Notes: generated by a model not told the origin, from the letters alone. DNA of 64,000 nt from Slackia sp. (GCA_030527325.1 JAUNBA010000005.1:1-64000); one strand, 5' to 3'. Shown: positions 44,513 to 51,253, counted from the stretch's first letter. Made by a program: numbers and translations.

Positions 44513-44695
44513 ATGACAACCGAAGCACAGAAGAAGGCCACCAACGCATACCGTGCCGCGAACGTGAAGAACGTCACCGTGAAGTTCTTCCCCGCCGACC
44601 GCGAGGTGTACGACTGGATGCGCGAGAACAAATACAGCGGCGCATGGGTGCGTGAGCTTATCCGTCGCGAATACGAGCGCGCGAAAAACGATTAG
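44513..44695 (+). CDS. Ribbon-helix-helix-like small protein (Arc/antitoxin type)
   Basis: 60 residues: MTTEAQKKATNAYRAANVKN, then NVTVKFFPADREVYDWMREN and a helical end (AWVRELIRREYERAK). A charged N-terminal helix, a beta strand with alternating residues (VTVKFF) and two helices fit the Arc-like ribbon-helix-helix proteins found in mobile elements and next to toxin genes. It could repress its own operon. It is two bases after the TM peptide. No terminator directly follows. Confidence 0.6.
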   Translation: MTTEAQKKATNAYRAANVKNVTVKFFPADREVYDWMRENKYSGAWVRELIRREYERAKND

Positions 44696-44845
44696 CCCGA
44701 AAAGCGTATGGATGGCCGAGACCGGTCCCGCAGGGGCTTCGAGCCTGTCATACGAACGCAATCGGGTCATTTTTATCGGTTTGCTTTATTACGTGGCAAA
44801 TTGGTTTGTAGTTAAATGATTTGATGTGTTATAGTTGAAAAAGAG

Positions 44846-44889
44846 AAGCAGGGCCTTGTGCCGCCGTATGCGGCTGAGTCCCTGCTTTT
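44846..44889. terminator. Branched bidirectional terminator
   Basis: Outer stem AAGCAGGG/CCCTGCTT encloses an inner hairpin GCCGC-CGTAT-GCGGC. TTTTC follows on the plus strand and CTCTTTTTC on the minus strand, so it can act both ways. Confidence 0.7.
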
Positions 44890-44967
44890 CTTATTTGTGG
44901 CCGTCTCGGTATTTTCGCCATGCATAATCGTTTTGGTGCGGTGGCAAACTGGCCGGCAGTCTGGCAA

Positions 44968-45051
44968 CAGTTGAGACGGTGGGGGTCGAGCTCGTACGGG
45001 GGCCTTATGACATTCTGGGCAATGCGCGTTTGCCTATTCCGCCACACTCCA
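44968..45051 (-). pseudogene. tRNA-Leu-like relic
   Basis: Read on the minus strand, TGGAGTG-TG-GCGGAATAGGCAAACGCGC matches the acceptor 5' half and D arm of bacterial tRNA-Leu. The anticodon arm around CCCAGAA is mismatched, and the T arm (CTCGACCCCCACC) lacks its pairing strand. A terminator lies downstream at 44846. Probably a decayed tRNA gene or integration scar. Confidence 0.3.
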
Positions 45052-45088
45052 GTTTGTGGTATGCTTACTTCAGTCAGAAAACCTGGGT

Positions 45089-45115
45089 AAAGAGCCGAGG
45101 GGTTCTGGCTTTTTT
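45089..45115 (+). terminator. Weak intrinsic terminator
   Basis: AAAGAGCC pairs with GGCTTTTT (one G-T) around a 10-base loop, then a T run. Confidence 0.5.
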
Positions 45116-45187
45116 ATTTCTCTACCAATATGATCTTCGGGCTTAATTGCCGTTGTTTTCCCCGCGTTTTATTGACGAAGCGCGCCG

Positions 45188-45355
45188 ATGTGCGTCGCGA
45201 ATAGGGCGCATGGTGTGGTCAAGTTTCGCCATGCGCTTTATCTGAACGGGAACTACTTTGCGATAGTCGACCCGTATAACGAATTTGTGACGGTTATGAA
45301 AGGCGGTGGGAGCAATAAACGCTACAAAGGTGCAATCGGTGCCGATGGGCCTTAG
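45188..45355 (+). CDS. 55-residue ORF, possible orphan toxin tip
   Basis: MCVANRAHGVVKFRHALYLN, then GNYFAIVDPYNEFVTVMKGG and a Gly/Lys-rich end (GSNKRYKGAIGADGP). The residue pattern looks like a folded beta-rich protein end, not a random frame. A stop lies five codons upstream and there is no good ribosome-binding site, as for a detached C-terminal tip. It overlaps the next gene by 11 bases. Function unknown. Confidence 0.35.
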   Translation: MCVANRAHGVVKFRHALYLNGNYFAIVDPYNEFVTVMKGGGSNKRYKGAIGADGP

Positions 45356-45665
45356 GGAAGGCGACTCGACTATCGACGATAGATTCCTGAGGTTTTTCGC
45401 CATCGTCCAGGAAGCCGCGAAAGCACAAGGGGCTGTATTCTTCCTTTTCTGTGGCGAGGGCCATGACCTTGTTACCGACGAGATAGACTGCCAGGACCTT
45501 TCGGGGTGGCTTATTCCCGAAAGAGAGACTGCGGCTTTTGAGCCGATATGGCGAGATAGAAATTGGAAATCGATGACAAGCGAGCAGGGCGACCGCATGG
45601 TCACTGCCATATGGTCGGGCACCTGCGCCGATAATGTAGCTGTGCGCTTCGATCCTATGCCGTAG
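45345..45665 (+). CDS. Hypothetical protein, paralogue A, 106 residues
   Basis: Starts MGLREGDSTIDDRFLRFFAI at 45345 (a GTG at 45306 would add 13 residues). It aligns with the protein at 45905: AVFFLFCGEGHDLVTDEIDC and LSGWLIPERETAAFEPIW correspond to KRFYFAEVDVAQKIIDGMHC and LGWVVADSQASEFEPLW. Acidic, no TM. I do not recognise the family; size, acidity and repeated, diverged copies resemble immunity proteins of polymorphic-toxin clusters. Overlaps the preceding 55-residue frame. Confidence 0.55.
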   Translation: MGLREGDSTIDDRFLRFFAIVQEAAKAQGAVFFLFCGEGHDLVTDEIDCQDLSGWLIPERETAAFEPIWRDRNWKSMTSEQGDRMVTAIWSGTCADNVAVRFDPMP

Positions 45666-45773
45666 ATTCGGCGGCTTTTCGGAAATCGATAATCTTGCTT
45701 CCAATAATGCTAGGTGATCATTGCAAGGCACAAGGCGGAAATCGCTGATTGCCTGAACGGTCGATTTGGTACA

Positions 45774-45900
45774 GTGAAAAACTGTCCGGTGGCAAAGCGA
45801 GAGCATGAAGCCGCTTTAATCGGAGGCCTTCGCGGTCTCGTTTGTCGTATCGACCGTGATATGCAGGAGAAACTACCGACGCAGGAAGAACGGGGGCGAT
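45774..45900 (+). pseudogene. Deletion derivative of the small-gene cassette
   Basis: 45760-45825 repeats the segment found at 44045-44110 (GGCAAAGCGAG, then ATCGGA) and is joined directly to a copy of the TM-peptide gene from its sixth codon on (AFAVSFVVSTVI + basic tail). The CPPGC gene and the peptide's start are missing: an in-frame stop precedes AFAV. An internal deletion between two points of a 44 kb-like cassette explains the join. Confidence 0.6.
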
Positions 45901-45904
45901 ATTC

Positions 45905-46228
45905 TTGCGCACCTTTGGCGTGAAGCTAAAAGAAAACCTTGACGGGCCTTGGGGGCCGTACGTTATCGATTCTGTTGTCTTTTGCAATCAATACCTTGCC
46001 GAGCGGGGTAAGAGGTTCTACTTCGCAGAGGTCGACGTTGCGCAAAAGATTATAGACGGCATGCATTGCTGCGATATGCTCGGATGGGTTGTCGCCGATA
46101 GTCAGGCAAGCGAATTCGAACCGCTATGGCTTGCTGACGCTTACGAAAAAATGGAGAGGTTCGAGTTTGTTTCCGTCGAATGGCAGGAGCAGGGCGGACG
46201 CCCCGTTCCTGTGTTCGATGTTGGATAG
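45905..46228 (+). CDS. Hypothetical protein, paralogue B, 107 residues
   Basis: Likely TTG start at 45905 with GGGGG upstream; GTG at 45920 is possible. Contains DGPWGPYVIDSVVFCNQYLA, KRFYFAEVDVAQKII and DMLGWVVADSQASEFEPLWL. Paralogous to the 45345 protein over most of its length. Soluble and acidic. Function unknown; an immunity-type role is inference from duplication and context. The decayed TM-peptide copy runs into its 5' end. Confidence 0.55.
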   Translation: MRTFGVKLKENLDGPWGPYVIDSVVFCNQYLAERGKRFYFAEVDVAQKIIDGMHCCDMLGWVVADSQASEFEPLWLADAYEKMERFEFVSVEWQEQGGRPVPVFDVG

Positions 46229-46263
46229 TCGGAATTTTTGCTGGGAGGAAATGGGCAAACATG

Positions 46264-46285
46264 AAAAAAGCGCCCGAGGGCGCTT
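46264..46285 (-). terminator. Terminator of tRNA-Trp
   Basis: On the minus strand AGCGCC-CTCG-GGCGCT followed by TTTTT, eight bases after the encoded CCA. Confidence 0.8.
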
Positions 46286-46292
46286 GTGTTGC

Positions 46293-46366
46293 TGGCACGC
46301 ATCCGAGGAATCGAACCCCGCTCAACGGTTTTGGAGACCGTCGCACTACCGATGTGCTAGATGCGT
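46293..46366 (-). tRNA. tRNA-Trp (CCA)
   Basis: Complete cloverleaf on the minus strand. Acceptor ACGCATC pairs with GATGCGT, D arm GCAC/GTGC, anticodon stem ACGGT/ACCGT with loop CTCCAAA (anticodon CCA), and T arm CGGGG-TTCGATT-CCTCG. Discriminator G and CCA are encoded. An AT-rich promoter zone precedes it and a terminator follows. It marks the right edge of the small-gene island and could have been an integration target. Confidence 0.93.
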
Positions 46367-46485
46367 ATATATGATATACTCAATATATCGTTGATGATAT
46401 CGCTCTGCAATAAGGGACTTACCGTCAACGATTTTTTTATTTACAGCCTGCTCGCGCGTTTTTCGAAATTAACGAAGAGGGCGGT

Positions 46486-46896
46486 TTAAATCACCACGCC
46501 GTTGCAGTGGTCTATTTCGTGCTGGATAATTTGGGCTGCGAAGCCCGAAAACGTTTCGGCCTGTTCCTCGAATGCAAGGTCTCGGTAGCGCACGCGAACG
46601 GTGCGAAAGCGTTGCGCGGGACGTCTCCCGATGAGCGATAGGCATCCTTCGTCGGTTTCGTACGGCTCTTTTTTCGAGATGATTTCGGGATTCATCATGA
46701 TGCGGGGCGTGTTGTCGTCCATGAAGACGATGATGCGTTTGCGTTGCCCGATCATATTGGCGGCCATGCCCACGCACTCGTGCGCATGTGCCGTCAGCGT
46801 GTCGATCAGGTCGAGCGCTATCGGCGCATCAAGCGGCGTAGCCGGTTCGCTCGGCTGCTTGAGGAAGAACTCGTTTGTCATGATAGGGCGGATCAT
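46486..46896 (-). CDS. Short peptide deformylase-like protein
   Basis: 136 residues from the likely start MIRPIMTNEFFLKQPSEPAT. The three deformylase motifs are present: GMAANMIG (variant of GxGLAAxQxG), DEGCLSL with the metal-binding Cys, and QHEIDH with the two metal His and catalytic Glu. The protein ends seven residues after HEIDH, so it lacks the usual C-terminal helix; this compact form is known in Firmicutes, where it may accompany a full-length housekeeping enzyme. An upstream in-frame ATG at 46935 is less likely. Confidence 0.82.
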   Translation of the reverse strand: MIRPIMTNEFFLKQPSEPATPLDAPIALDLIDTLTAHAHECVGMAANMIGQRKRIIVFMDDNTPRIMMNPEIISKKEPYETDEGCLSLIGRRPAQRFRTVRVRYRDLAFEEQAETFSGFAAQIIQHEIDHCNGVVI

Positions 46897-47031
46897 AGCG
46901 TCTGCTCCGTTCGTTTCGGGGGTTGCAAGAAGCAAGAAAGCCGGACATCCCGGGTCGGCCGACGGCTGCTCATAGGGAGCATATCAGAACGGCACGCAAA
47001 GGGTCTTGCTGCATTTTCGCTGGTCCTGAAC

Positions 47032-47082
47032 CTGGCCAAGGAGAAATACCGCGTCACGTGCCCGCCCGGGTGCGTGCTTTAA
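47032..47082 (+). pseudogene. CPPGC-protein 3' fragment, copy 3
   Basis: Encodes LAKEKYRVTCPPGCVL and a stop, nearly identical in DNA to the end of copy 2, but the sequence before it is unrelated and has no start or ribosome-binding site. It is a truncated relic placed outside the tRNA-Trp boundary. Confidence 0.75.
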
Positions 47083-47211
47083 CGCCGCTCGGGCGCTGAA
47101 TTTCGGCGGCGAGCATCTGCGCGGCCAATGTCCCCGCTTCGAACCCTGTCGCCAACGCCGCCGCCGGCTCGCGATACGTTCGGCGTCGTTCGGGCGAAAT
47201 GCGGTTGGTCG

Positions 47212-47240
47212 TTGCGGAGGCGCGTTGTTTCCCGTATACT
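47212..47240 (+). promoter_or_regulatory. rpsO promoter
   Basis: TTGCGG-N17-TATACT, the usual sigma-70 spacing. Start of transcription near 47247 would give a leader of about 125 bases. Confidence 0.7.
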
Positions 47241-47332
47241 GAATAAGTTGCTTTTTTACCCTATGCTTCGCCGCCACGCACCACCTGCATGGTTTCGCAG
47301 CATCGGGCGTATCGGTTCGCGGCGCGCAACGG

Positions 47333-47356
47333 CCGCGTATACGCGGGGCTTCCCGC
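47333..47356 (+). promoter_or_regulatory. Alternative hairpins in the rpsO leader
   Basis: CCGCG-TATA-CGCGG (47333-47346) and GCGGG-GCTT-CCCGC (47343-47356) share bases and exclude each other, just upstream of AGGAAAGGTGGAG. Such a switch fits S15 feedback control, known with different RNA shapes in several bacteria; here it is inference. Confidence 0.4.
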
Positions 47357-47372
47357 AGGAAAGGTGGAGCAC

Positions 47373-47660
47373 ATGGCTACCAAGCTCAGCATCAGCAAAG
47401 AGCGCACCGCAGAGCTCATCAAAGAGTTCGGCAAGGGCGAGGGCGATTCCGGCAGCGCCGAGGTTCAGGTCGCTATCCTGTCCGAGCGCATCCGCAACCT
47501 CACCGAGCACCTCAAGGTCCACAAGAAGGACAACCACACCCGTCGTGGCCTGATGATGCTCATCGGTAAGCGCCGCGGCATGCTGAAGTACATCAAGGAG
47601 CGCGACATCGAAGAGTACCGCGCCCTCATCAAGAAGCTCGGCATCCGCGACAACATCTAA
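47373..47660 (+). CDS. rpsO: 30S ribosomal protein S15
   Basis: 95 residues. Binds 16S rRNA early in assembly. [39 protein letters not shown] and a short C terminus are the family pattern; the N terminus is a few residues longer than in E. coli. Followed by a terminator and pnp, the classical rpsO-pnp order. Confidence 0.98.
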   Translation: MATKLSISKERTAELIKEFGKGEGDSGSAEVQVAILSERIRNLTEHLKVHKKDNHTRRGLMMLIGKRRGMLKYIKERDIEEYRALIKKLGIRDNI

Positions 47661-47679
47661 GCTTCACACTGTAAGCACT

Positions 47680-47702
47680 AAGCCCGCGCGAGCGGGCTTT
47701 TG
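47680..47702 (+). terminator. Terminator between rpsO and pnp
   Basis: AAGCCCGC-GCGA-GCGGGCTT followed by TTT. As in E. coli it is probably partly read through into pnp. Confidence 0.8.
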
Positions 47703-47798
47703 CATATTGCGGTCGGTGCGGGCAGGGGTCCGCATTGCTCGCGAGAGGGCATGAAAAGCATGCCCTCCGAAGAAGAAGAGAAAGAGAAGAGCATCTCT

Positions 47799-50039
47799 AT
47801 GGAAAAGATTTCGACGAGCTTCGAGCTGTACGGCAAGGAGTACCGTCTGGAAACCGGCGAGCTTGCCAAGCAGGCCACCGGCGCCGTGCTGGTCACGCAG
47901 GGCGAAACCACCTGCCTGGTGACCGCCGTCGTGTCCAAAGAGCAGAAGGATTACGATTTCTTCCCGCTGACGGTCGATTTCATCGAGAAGATGTACGCCG
48001 TTGGCCGCATTCCCGGCGGCTACCTCAAGCGCGAGGCCAAGCCGTCCGACAAAGGCACGCTGACCGCCCGCATGATCGACCGTCCGATCCGCCCGGGCTT
48101 CGCCGACGGCTTCAAACAGGAAGTCCACGTCGTCGCCACCACCCTTGCCTGTGACGGCCAGAATCCTCCTGATTGCATCTGCGTCGGCGGCGCGTCCGCC
48201 GCGCTTCTGTGCGGCGGCACCCCCTTCGACGGCCCTGCCGCATGCGTGCGCATCGCGCGCGATAAAGACACGCGCGAGTTCATCGTGAACCCCACCTACG
48301 CCGAGCAGGAAAACTCCGATCTCGAGCTGACCATCGCCGGCACGCGCGACTACATTTCCATGGTCGAAGCGGGCGCCGACGAAGTCACCGAGGAAGACAT
48401 GCTCGCCGCCATGGAATTCGGCCAGGAGGCCATCGCGGCGTTTTGCGAGAAGCAGGCGGAGTTTTTGGCCCTGGTGGCGCCCGAGCCCAAGGAATACCCC
48501 ATTCATCAGGCCGACCCCTCCATCGCCGAGCGCGTCGACGCGCATTTCGACGAGATGAGCGCGGCGCTGAAAGACGCCGACAAGCTGTCCCGCATGGGCA
48601 AGGTCGAAGAGCTCAAGGCCGCCATCAAGGAGAACGACTTCACCGAGGAAGAGCGTGAGGCCTGGAAGAGCGATATCGCCGCTGCGTGCAAGGCGCTCGA
48701 GAAGCATGCCATGCGCACCATGGTCATCGAGACGGGCGAGCGCGCCGACGGCCGCAGCGCCACTGAAATCCGCCCGCTCTACATCCGTCCCGGCTATCTG
48801 GCGCGCGTGCATGGTTCCGGCTTGTTCCAGCGCGGTCAGACCCAGGCGCTTTCCGTGTGCACGTTGGGCCTGCTCAACGAGGCGCAGCGCCTCGATACCA
48901 TCGATCCGCAGGAATCCAAGCGCTACATGCACCAGTACAACTTCCCGCCGTATTGCACGGGCGAAGTGGGCCGCATGGGTGCGCCGAAGCGTCGCGAAAT
49001 CGGCCACGGCGCCCTGGCGGAGCGCGCCATCCTGCCGGTGCTGCCTTCCGAGGACGAATTCCCGTACGCCATCCGCGTGGTCTCCGAGATTCTCGAGTCC
49101 AACGGCTCGTCTTCGATGGCTTCGACCTGCGGTTCCACGCTGGCGTTGATGGATGCGGGCGTGCCTATCAAAGCCCCCGTTTCCGGTATCGCCATGGGTC
49201 TTATCAAGGAAGGCGATGATGTGGTCATCCTTTCCGACATCCAGGGCCTCGAGGACTTCCTGGGCGATATGGACTTCAAGGTCACGGGCACCGAGAACGG
49301 CATCACCGCGCTGCAGATGGACAACAAGGCCAAGGGCCTGTCCACCGAGATTCTCGGCCGTGCGCTTCAGCAGGCCAAGGAGGGCCGCGCGCATATCCTC
49401 TCCGCGATGCTTGACGAAATCGCCGCGCCGCGCGAGGAGCTGCGCGACACCGCTCCGCGCATCGAGACCATCCATATCCCGGTCGATAAGATCCGCGAAG
49501 TCATCGGCAAGGGCGGCGAGACCATCCGCGGCATCCAGGATTCCACGGGCGCAAGCATCGAGATCCAGGAAGATGGCACCGTGCATGTGGCCGCCGTCGA
49601 TCAGGAAGCGGGCCGCGCGGCTCGTGCCGCCATCGAGGCCATCGTCAAAGAGCCCGAGGTGGGAGAGGTCTACGAGGGCGCCGTCGTGGGCATCCAGAGC
49701 TTCGGCGCGTTCATCAAGCTGACTCCGTCCAAAGACGGCCTGCTGCACATTTCCCGCATGGCCAACGGCCGCGTGGGTCAGGTGGAAGACGTGCTGAACA
49801 TGGGCGACGTGGTGAAAGTCGAGGTCATCGAGATCGATCCGAAGAGCGGCAAGATCTCGCTCGATCGCCTGGACAAGCCCGATGCGCCGGAGAGCAGCGC
49901 TCCTGCGCGCGAAAACCGCGGCGAGGGCCGCGAGGGCCGCTCCGGCGACGGCCGCCGCGAGCGTGCGGACCGTCGTCCCGGCCGCGCGAACCGCGAGGCT
50001 GCCGCAGGGGAGCACCGCACCCCGCGCCGTCGCCACTAA
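47799..50039 (+). CDS. pnp: Polyribonucleotide nucleotidyltransferase
   Basis: 746 residues from MEKISTSFELYGKEYRLETG. 3'-5' phosphorolytic exoribonuclease: two RNase PH domains (first with RMIDRPIRPGF, second with GQTQALSVCTLG and STCGSTLALMDAG), KH domain (KIREVIGKGGETIRGIQDST) and S1 domain (GAVVGIQSFGAFIKL), with an Arg/Gly-rich tail. I took the ATG at 47799 because family similarity begins there and AAGAGAAGAG precedes it; in-frame ATGs at 47751 and 47760 would add an acidic PSEEEEKEKS stretch. Confidence 0.96.
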   Translation: MEKISTSFELYGKEYRLETGELAKQATGAVLVTQGETTCLVTAVVSKEQKDYDFFPLTVDFIEKMYAVGRIPGGYLKREAKPSDKGTLTARMIDRPIRPGFADGFKQEVHVVATTLACDGQNPPDCICVGGASAALLCGGTPFDGPAACVRIARDKDTREFIVNPTYAEQENSDLELTIAGTRDYISMVEAGADEVTEEDMLAAMEFGQEAIAAFCEKQAEFLALVAPEPKEYPIHQADPSIAERVDAHFDEMSAALKDADKLSRMGKVEELKAAIKENDFTEEEREAWKSDIAAACKALEKHAMRTMVIETGERADGRSATEIRPLYIRPGYLARVHGSGLFQRGQTQALSVCTLGLLNEAQRLDTIDPQESKRYMHQYNFPPYCTGEVGRMGAPKRREIGHGALAERAILPVLPSEDEFPYAIRVVSEILESNGSSSMASTCGSTLALMDAGVPIKAPVSGIAMGLIKEGDDVVILSDIQGLEDFLGDMDFKVTGTENGITALQMDNKAKGLSTEILGRALQQAKEGRAHILSAMLDEIAAPREELRDTAPRIETIHIPVDKIREVIGKGGETIRGIQDSTGASIEIQEDGTVHVAAVDQEAGRAARAAIEAIVKEPEVGEVYEGAVVGIQSFGAFIKLTPSKDGLLHISRMANGRVGQVEDVLNMGDVVKVEVIEIDPKSGKISLDRLDKPDAPESSAPARENRGEGREGRSGDGRRERADRRPGRANREAAAGEHRTPRRRH

Positions 50040-50056
50040 GCCGCGCGTAACCGCCG

Positions 50057-50096
50057 CAAGCATCCGCGTTCTCTGTGTTCGGAGCGCGGATGCTTG
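50057..50096. terminator. Hairpin after pnp
   Basis: CAAGCATCCGCG with its exact complement, 16-base loop. The T run is on the minus strand side (CTTTTTCAAG), so on the plus strand it may stabilise the pnp message end instead of terminating it alone. Confidence 0.5.
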
Positions 50097-50103
50097 AAAA
50101 AGA

Positions 50104-50141
50104 CGAGGGCACGTTATATCATATCCCCTCGCATGTTTTTT
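50104..50141 (+). terminator. Terminator/attenuator before rpsP
   Basis: CGAGGG pairs with CCCTCG across a 16-base AT-rich loop, then CAT and seven Ts-rich bases. It is 35 bases before the rpsP start, with GTATAC at 50152 beyond it; it could end pnp transcription or attenuate the rpsP operon. Confidence 0.45.
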
Positions 50142-50175
50142 GAAGCAACTTGTATACATGAAGGAGTCTACTGAA

Positions 50176-50421
50176 ATGGCAGTCAAGATTCGCCTCGCCC
50201 GCCATGGCGCTAAGAAAAAGCCGATCTACCGCGTGGTCGTCGCCGACTCTCGCAGCCCTCGCGATGGTCGTTACATCGAGCAGGTAGGCCGTTACAACCC
50301 CAACATCGACCCCTCTGAGATCGTGTTCGACATGGAGAAGGTCGAGAAGTGGATCGCCAACGGCGCCCAGCCCACCGACACCGTCAAGCGTCTCATCGAG
50401 ACCGCTCAGAAAGCCCAGTAG
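50176..50421 (+). CDS. rpsP: 30S ribosomal protein S16
   Basis: 81 residues starting [20 protein letters not shown], with the family stretch [22 protein letters not shown] at 50176 follows AAGGAG. First gene of the rpsP-khpA-rimM-trmD operon, an order widely conserved in Gram-positive bacteria (there often with rplS after trmD). Confidence 0.98.
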   Translation: MAVKIRLARHGAKKKPIYRVVVADSRSPRDGRYIEQVGRYNPNIDPSEIVFDMEKVEKWIANGAQPTDTVKRLIETAQKAQ

Positions 50422-50423
50422 CA

Positions 50424-50681
50424 ATGGATCAGGCGTCATCCGACATCGTTTCCCTGGTACGCGAAATCGTCGAGCCGCTTGTCGCGGACAAAGAAGCCGT
50501 GCGTGTCACGTCTTCCTTCTCCGAAACGGGCGTCGAGCACGTCGAGATTCGCGTAGCCGCCGATGATGCAGGCAAGGTCATCGGCCGTCAGGGCCGCGTC
50601 ATCAAATCCATCCGCGTTCTCGCTCGCGCCGCGGCTTGCGCCGACGGCGGCGAAGTCGAGGTCGAGCTGGTAGAGGATTGA
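50424..50681 (+). CDS. khpA: KH-domain RNA-binding protein KhpA
   Basis: 85 residues consisting of one KH domain with the GKVIGRQGRVIKSIR loop. In streptococci KhpA pairs with KhpB/EloR and affects division and RNA binding. It starts two bases after the rpsP stop and ends one base before the rimM ATG. Confidence 0.93.
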   Translation: MDQASSDIVSLVREIVEPLVADKEAVRVTSSFSETGVEHVEIRVAADDAGKVIGRQGRVIKSIRVLARAAACADGGEVEVELVED

Positions 50682-50682
50682 T

Positions 50683-51249
50683 ATGGGGCGTCGTTGGGCT
50701 GACGTAGCTGAACTCATCGCAACGCAAGGTCTTAAAGGAAGGCTCGTCGCACGTACCGTGCGCGGCCTTCCTTTCCTTCTGTGCGAGGGTTTGGCCGTTC
50801 ATTTCGTTCCGCCTACGCTCGAGGGGCCTCGCACGGCCGTCGTGCGCCGCGTGCAGCATCTCGGGTCGGGCGAATACGCCGTCGAGTTTTCGGGCGTGAA
50901 AAACCGCGATGTCGCCGAGCGTCTGACGGGCAGCCATTGCCTGGCTTGCCGCTGCGATCTCCCCGACGATTTCGAGGATCTGCTGCATGGCACCGCCGAT
51001 TATCTCGAGGGCCTCGCCGTCGAAGACGAGCGCCTCGGCTTCGTGGGCGAGGTGCGCGCGGTGCAGGCCATGCCTACGCAGGAGCTTCTGACCGTCGACG
51101 GCGGTCCGTTCGGCGAGGTATTCATTCCCCTGGTCGATGATTTCATCGTCGCGTTCGACGACGAGGCGCGTACGCTGCGCATGGATCTGCCGCGCGGCCT
51201 GGTCGACGCCGATGACGCCGTGTGCGATTCGACGGAGGACGACGCATAG
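50683..51249 (+). CDS. rimM: Ribosome maturation factor RimM
   Basis: 188 residues, needed for 16S processing and S19 assembly. N-terminal beta barrel (IATQGLKGRLVARTV replaces the commoner GxxGLKGE pattern), then a PRC-barrel half (GFVGEVRAVQAMPTQELLTV, EVFIPLVDDFI). Diverged, but its place between khpA and trmD is diagnostic. Confidence 0.88.
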   Translation: MGRRWADVAELIATQGLKGRLVARTVRGLPFLLCEGLAVHFVPPTLEGPRTAVVRRVQHLGSGEYAVEFSGVKNRDVAERLTGSHCLACRCDLPDDFEDLLHGTADYLEGLAVEDERLGFVGEVRAVQAMPTQELLTVDGGPFGEVFIPLVDDFIVAFDDEARTLRMDLPRGLVDADDAVCDSTEDDA

Positions 51250-51253
51250 CATC

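Larger units (their letters stand above)
44696..45187. other. 492-base non-coding stretch with relics
   Basis: Holds two copies of the GTGGCAAAYTGG motif (44793, 44941), a bidirectional terminator (44846), a minus-strand tRNA-Leu-like relic (to 45051) and a second terminator (45089). AT-rich before 44845. No protein gene is supported; a 72-codon minus-strand frame here is an artefact of the tRNA-like sequence. Confidence 0.5.
46897..47372. other. Gap between def and rpsO with a CPPGC relic
   Basis: 476 bases. It contains the third copy of the CPPGC tail (47032-47082), whose upstream coding part is missing, a GC-rich stretch, then the rpsO promoter and a ~125-base leader. A long plus-strand frame crossing def is an antisense artefact. 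Confidence 0.6.

Noticed and set aside
44829..45047. 72-codon minus-strand frame
   Set aside because: It covers the tRNA-Leu-like relic and a terminator, a usual source of false frames.
46744..47082. Plus-strand frame ending in TCPPGCVL opposite and beyond def
   Set aside because: The first two thirds are antisense to deformylase; only the last 17 codons are related to the CPPGC family, so I list it as a fragment, not a gene.
41646..47100. CRISPR array or tandem short repeats in the island
   Set aside because: The repeats found are few, unevenly spaced and partly coding; no regular repeat-spacer pattern and no cas genes.
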